A stretch of 34,054 nt of DNA from Ferruginibacter sp. GTDB lineage: Bacteria; Bacteroidota; Bacteroidia; Chitinophagales; Chitinophagaceae. Where the stretch lies: contig JACMLJ010000081.1 of assembly GCA_014379625.1 (NCBI GenBank), positions 1 to 34,054 on the forward strand, read 5' to 3'. A program made the translations under genes and the position numbers. Below the pieces are notes generated by a model. The model had not been told where the DNA came from. It did not search any database and was given only the letters and a program-made list of their open reading frames with translations. Positions 32,675-34,054 of the stretch are shown one piece after another. Position 1 is the stretch's first letter; every line of letters begins with the position of its first letter.

Positions 32675-33303
32675 GGGTGCGAAAGTTCTTCCATAATGGC
32701 CGGAAACATTTGTGGCGCAAGGGAGGCGATTAACACCACTGTAAAAATTAACCCAAATAAAGAACCCCATAAATGTGCATCGTGATTTACATGCCCGATA
32801 TTCCGCTTAGACATATAAATACAATAACCAAGGTAAAGAAAGGCAAAAATAATAAAAGGCATTGGTATAAAATAAATGAGGATTATGCCCCAGGGATTAA
32901 ATAATATGCAGGCAAAAATAACTGCCGATACTGCTCCCGAAGCGCCCAGTGCCCTGTAATTATAGTTATCCTGATTTTTTAAATAGCTGGGTATATCTGC
33001 AATAATAACCCCGAGGAAATAAAGCAGTAAATAGGAAATATTGCCGCCCAGTCCGAATTCTGAAAAATAGCTTTCAATAGCCCTCCCAAAAAAATAGAAA
33101 CTAAACATATTAAAGAACAAATGAACAAGATCGGCGTGGATAAAACCGGAGGTTATAAAACGGTAATATTCTTTTTCTCTTTTAATGCGGTAGGGCCACA
33201 TGACTGCTTTATCCACAAAGGCCGCATTGGAAAAGCCAATAAGTGATATGATCACATTAATTGCTATCAGGCTAAACGTTACCGGGGCACTTGAAAAATC
33301 CAT
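32659..33303 (-). CDS. Rhomboid family intramembrane serine protease
   Basis: 214 residues with about six membrane helices. Catalytic Ser122 in ALGASGAVSA and His177 in HDAHLWGSLFG form the dyad; HLFFNMFSFYFFGR (61-74) holds the conserved His/Asn of the oxyanion region. It cleaves helices of membrane proteins within the inner membrane; substrates unknown. It lies 35 bases downstream of rlmH, probably in the same operon. Its 3' end overlaps the 3' end of tilS on the other strand by 16 bases, so no intergenic terminator separates them. Confidence 0.92.
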   Translation of the reverse strand: MDFSSAPVTFSLIAINVIISLIGFSNAAFVDKAVMWPYRIKREKEYYRFITSGFIHADLVHLFFNMFSFYFFGRAIESYFSEFGLGGNISYLLLYFLGVIIADIPSYLKNQDNYNYRALGASGAVSAVIFACILFNPWGIILIYFIPMPFIIFAFLYLGYCIYMSKRNIGHVNHDAHLWGSLFGLIFTVVLIASLAPQMFPAIMEELSHPHFGR

Positions 33304-33338
33304 ATATATAAATTAAGGGTCAAAACTATTGTATTATT

Positions 33339-33812
33339 TTAACTATGGTGATATTTTTCGTTGCGGTTAATGCTACAGGCCCGGTAAACCTGTTCTGCAA
33401 CTATTAACCGCACGAGCTGGTGCGGGAAAACCAATTGTGACAAGCTCCATTTATAATTTGCCCTTTGCATAATGGCTTCACTAACCCCGTATGCACCACC
33501 AATTAAGAATACAATATTTTTGATGCTTTCATTGGCCCTCGACTGGATAAATGCGGCGAATGCTTCACTATTCAGGTGTCTTCCTCTTTCCTCCAGGAGT
33601 ATGAGGTAGTCTTCTTTTTGAAGCGTATTCAAAATAATCTCCCCTTCCTTCCTTTTGAGTTCTATTTCGCTTAGTGTGGCTGAATTTTTGGGCATCGCTA
33701 TAATGTTCCATCCTACAGGATAGTAGTTTGCAATTCGTTTTGTAAACAACTCTACGCCTTCTTTGACATAATTGTCATGATCTTTCCCGATTGTCCAGAA
33801 TTGAAGTTTCAT
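33339..33812 (-). CDS. rlmH: 23S rRNA pseudouridine(1915) N3-methyltransferase
   Basis: 157 residues, the normal size of this SPOUT-fold enzyme, which methylates pseudouridine 1915 of 23S rRNA on the assembled ribosome. Family blocks are ILLEERGRHLNSEAFA (71-86), the SAM knot FLIGGAYGVSEAI (102-114) and the C-terminal LVFPHQLVRLIVAEQVYRA...YHH. It is divergent from tRNA-Arg and just upstream of the rhomboid gene. Confidence 0.96.
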   Translation of the reverse strand: MKLQFWTIGKDHDNYVKEGVELFTKRIANYYPVGWNIIAMPKNSATLSEIELKRKEGEIILNTLQKEDYLILLEERGRHLNSEAFAAFIQSRANESIKNIVFLIGGAYGVSEAIMQRANYKWSLSQLVFPHQLVRLIVAEQVYRACSINRNEKYHHS

Positions 33813-33842
33813 GTGTTATTTCCAGCAAAAATGCGGAAAGAG

Positions 33843-33873
33843 TTGGGATGAATAAAATAAATCTCTATTTTTG
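33843..33873 (+). promoter_or_regulatory. Bacteroidota-type promoter for tRNA-Arg
   Basis: TTG at 33843-33845, a 20-base spacer, and TATTTTTG at 33866-33873 (exact TAnnTTTG), 42 bases before the tRNA. The -7 box is identical to that of tRNA-His and both continue GC(C/A)ATCC. Confidence 0.75.
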
Positions 33874-33915
33874 CAATCCATTAGTTGAAAAGCCCCTCAG
33901 GGTTTAGGGCGAATT

Positions 33916-33989
33916 GGCTTCGTAGCTCAATTGAATAGAGCATCTGACTACGGATCAGAAGGTTATAGGTTTGAATCCTATCGAGGTCA
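33916..33989 (+). tRNA. tRNA-Arg (ACG)
   Basis: 74 bases, CCA not encoded. Acceptor GGCTTCG/CGAGGTC, D stem GCTC/GAGC, anticodon stem TCTGA/TCAGA with loop CTACGGA (anticodon ACG at 33950-33952, A34 expected to become inosine), T stem ATAGG/CCTAT. The D loop is AATTGAATA, so G19 is A (33934), and the T loop is TTTGAAT, so C56 is T (33972): the tertiary pair becomes A19-U56. A15 and U48 also pair in Levitt fashion. Confidence 0.94.
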
Positions 33990-34013
33990 CAAGTATATTC
34001 CTAAGATTAGCAT

Positions 34014-34047
34014 AAACCACACAAAATTAATGATTTGTGTGGTTTTT
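34014..34047 (+). terminator. Intrinsic terminator of tRNA-Arg
   Basis: AAACCACACAAA pairs exactly with TTTGTGTGGTTT (12 positions, 8-base loop) and ends in a T run, 25 bases after the tRNA. Confidence 0.9.
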
Positions 34048-34054
34048 AATTTTG

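Overview
The window looks like a chromosomal segment of a member of the Bacteroidota, plausibly the Chitinophagaceae. Evidence: promoters of the phylum's -33 TTTG / -7 TAnnTTTG type before both tRNA genes, weak Shine-Dalgarno sequences, a 'SCKKD' lipoprotein export signal, a TonB-receptor-like outer-membrane protein with a carboxypeptidase-regulatory N-terminus, a bifunctional nuclease fused to a UVR motif, and large S8 and S41 proteases. The family assignment is inference. I see no insertion sequence, phage, plasmid or CRISPR signature.

Bases 1-8326 (+ strand) are a surface-polysaccharide cluster. The tail of a glucose-1-phosphate cytidylyltransferase runs with overlaps or gaps of a few bases into a CDP-glucose 4,6-dehydratase, an RmlC-type epimerase, a zinc-finger sugar C-methyltransferase, an SDR reductase and a CmcI-like methyltransferase-fold protein. 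Together these suggest a route from CDP-glucose to a C-methyl-branched 6-deoxyhexose. After a 240-base gap come three glycosyltransferase-type genes, the first two clearly richer in A+T.

Bases 8413-14559 (- strand) converge on that cluster: a YfhO-type membrane protein, two GT2 glycosyltransferases, GDP-mannose 4,6-dehydratase and a small lipoprotein. Their likely transcription terminator lies inside the 3' coding end of the convergent + strand glycosyltransferase.

Bases 14560-34054 are mostly housekeeping and envelope genes: an outer-membrane beta-barrel receptor, DUF445, tRNA-His, a Prc/Tsp-like protease, a Ca2+-type P-type ATPase, a DinB-like protein, an S8 peptidase, IspE, a bifunctional nuclease, EtfA and EtfB, a TPR protein, TilS, a rhomboid protease, RlmH and tRNA-Arg.

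Points that deserve a second look are the CDP-sugar C-methylation cassette, a GT-like protein without DxD, the terminator inside a coding region, two related heptad arrays and an octad array between genes, an etfB/etfA pair split by 390 bases, and a tRNA-Arg in which the near-universal G19-C56 tertiary pair is replaced by A19-U56.
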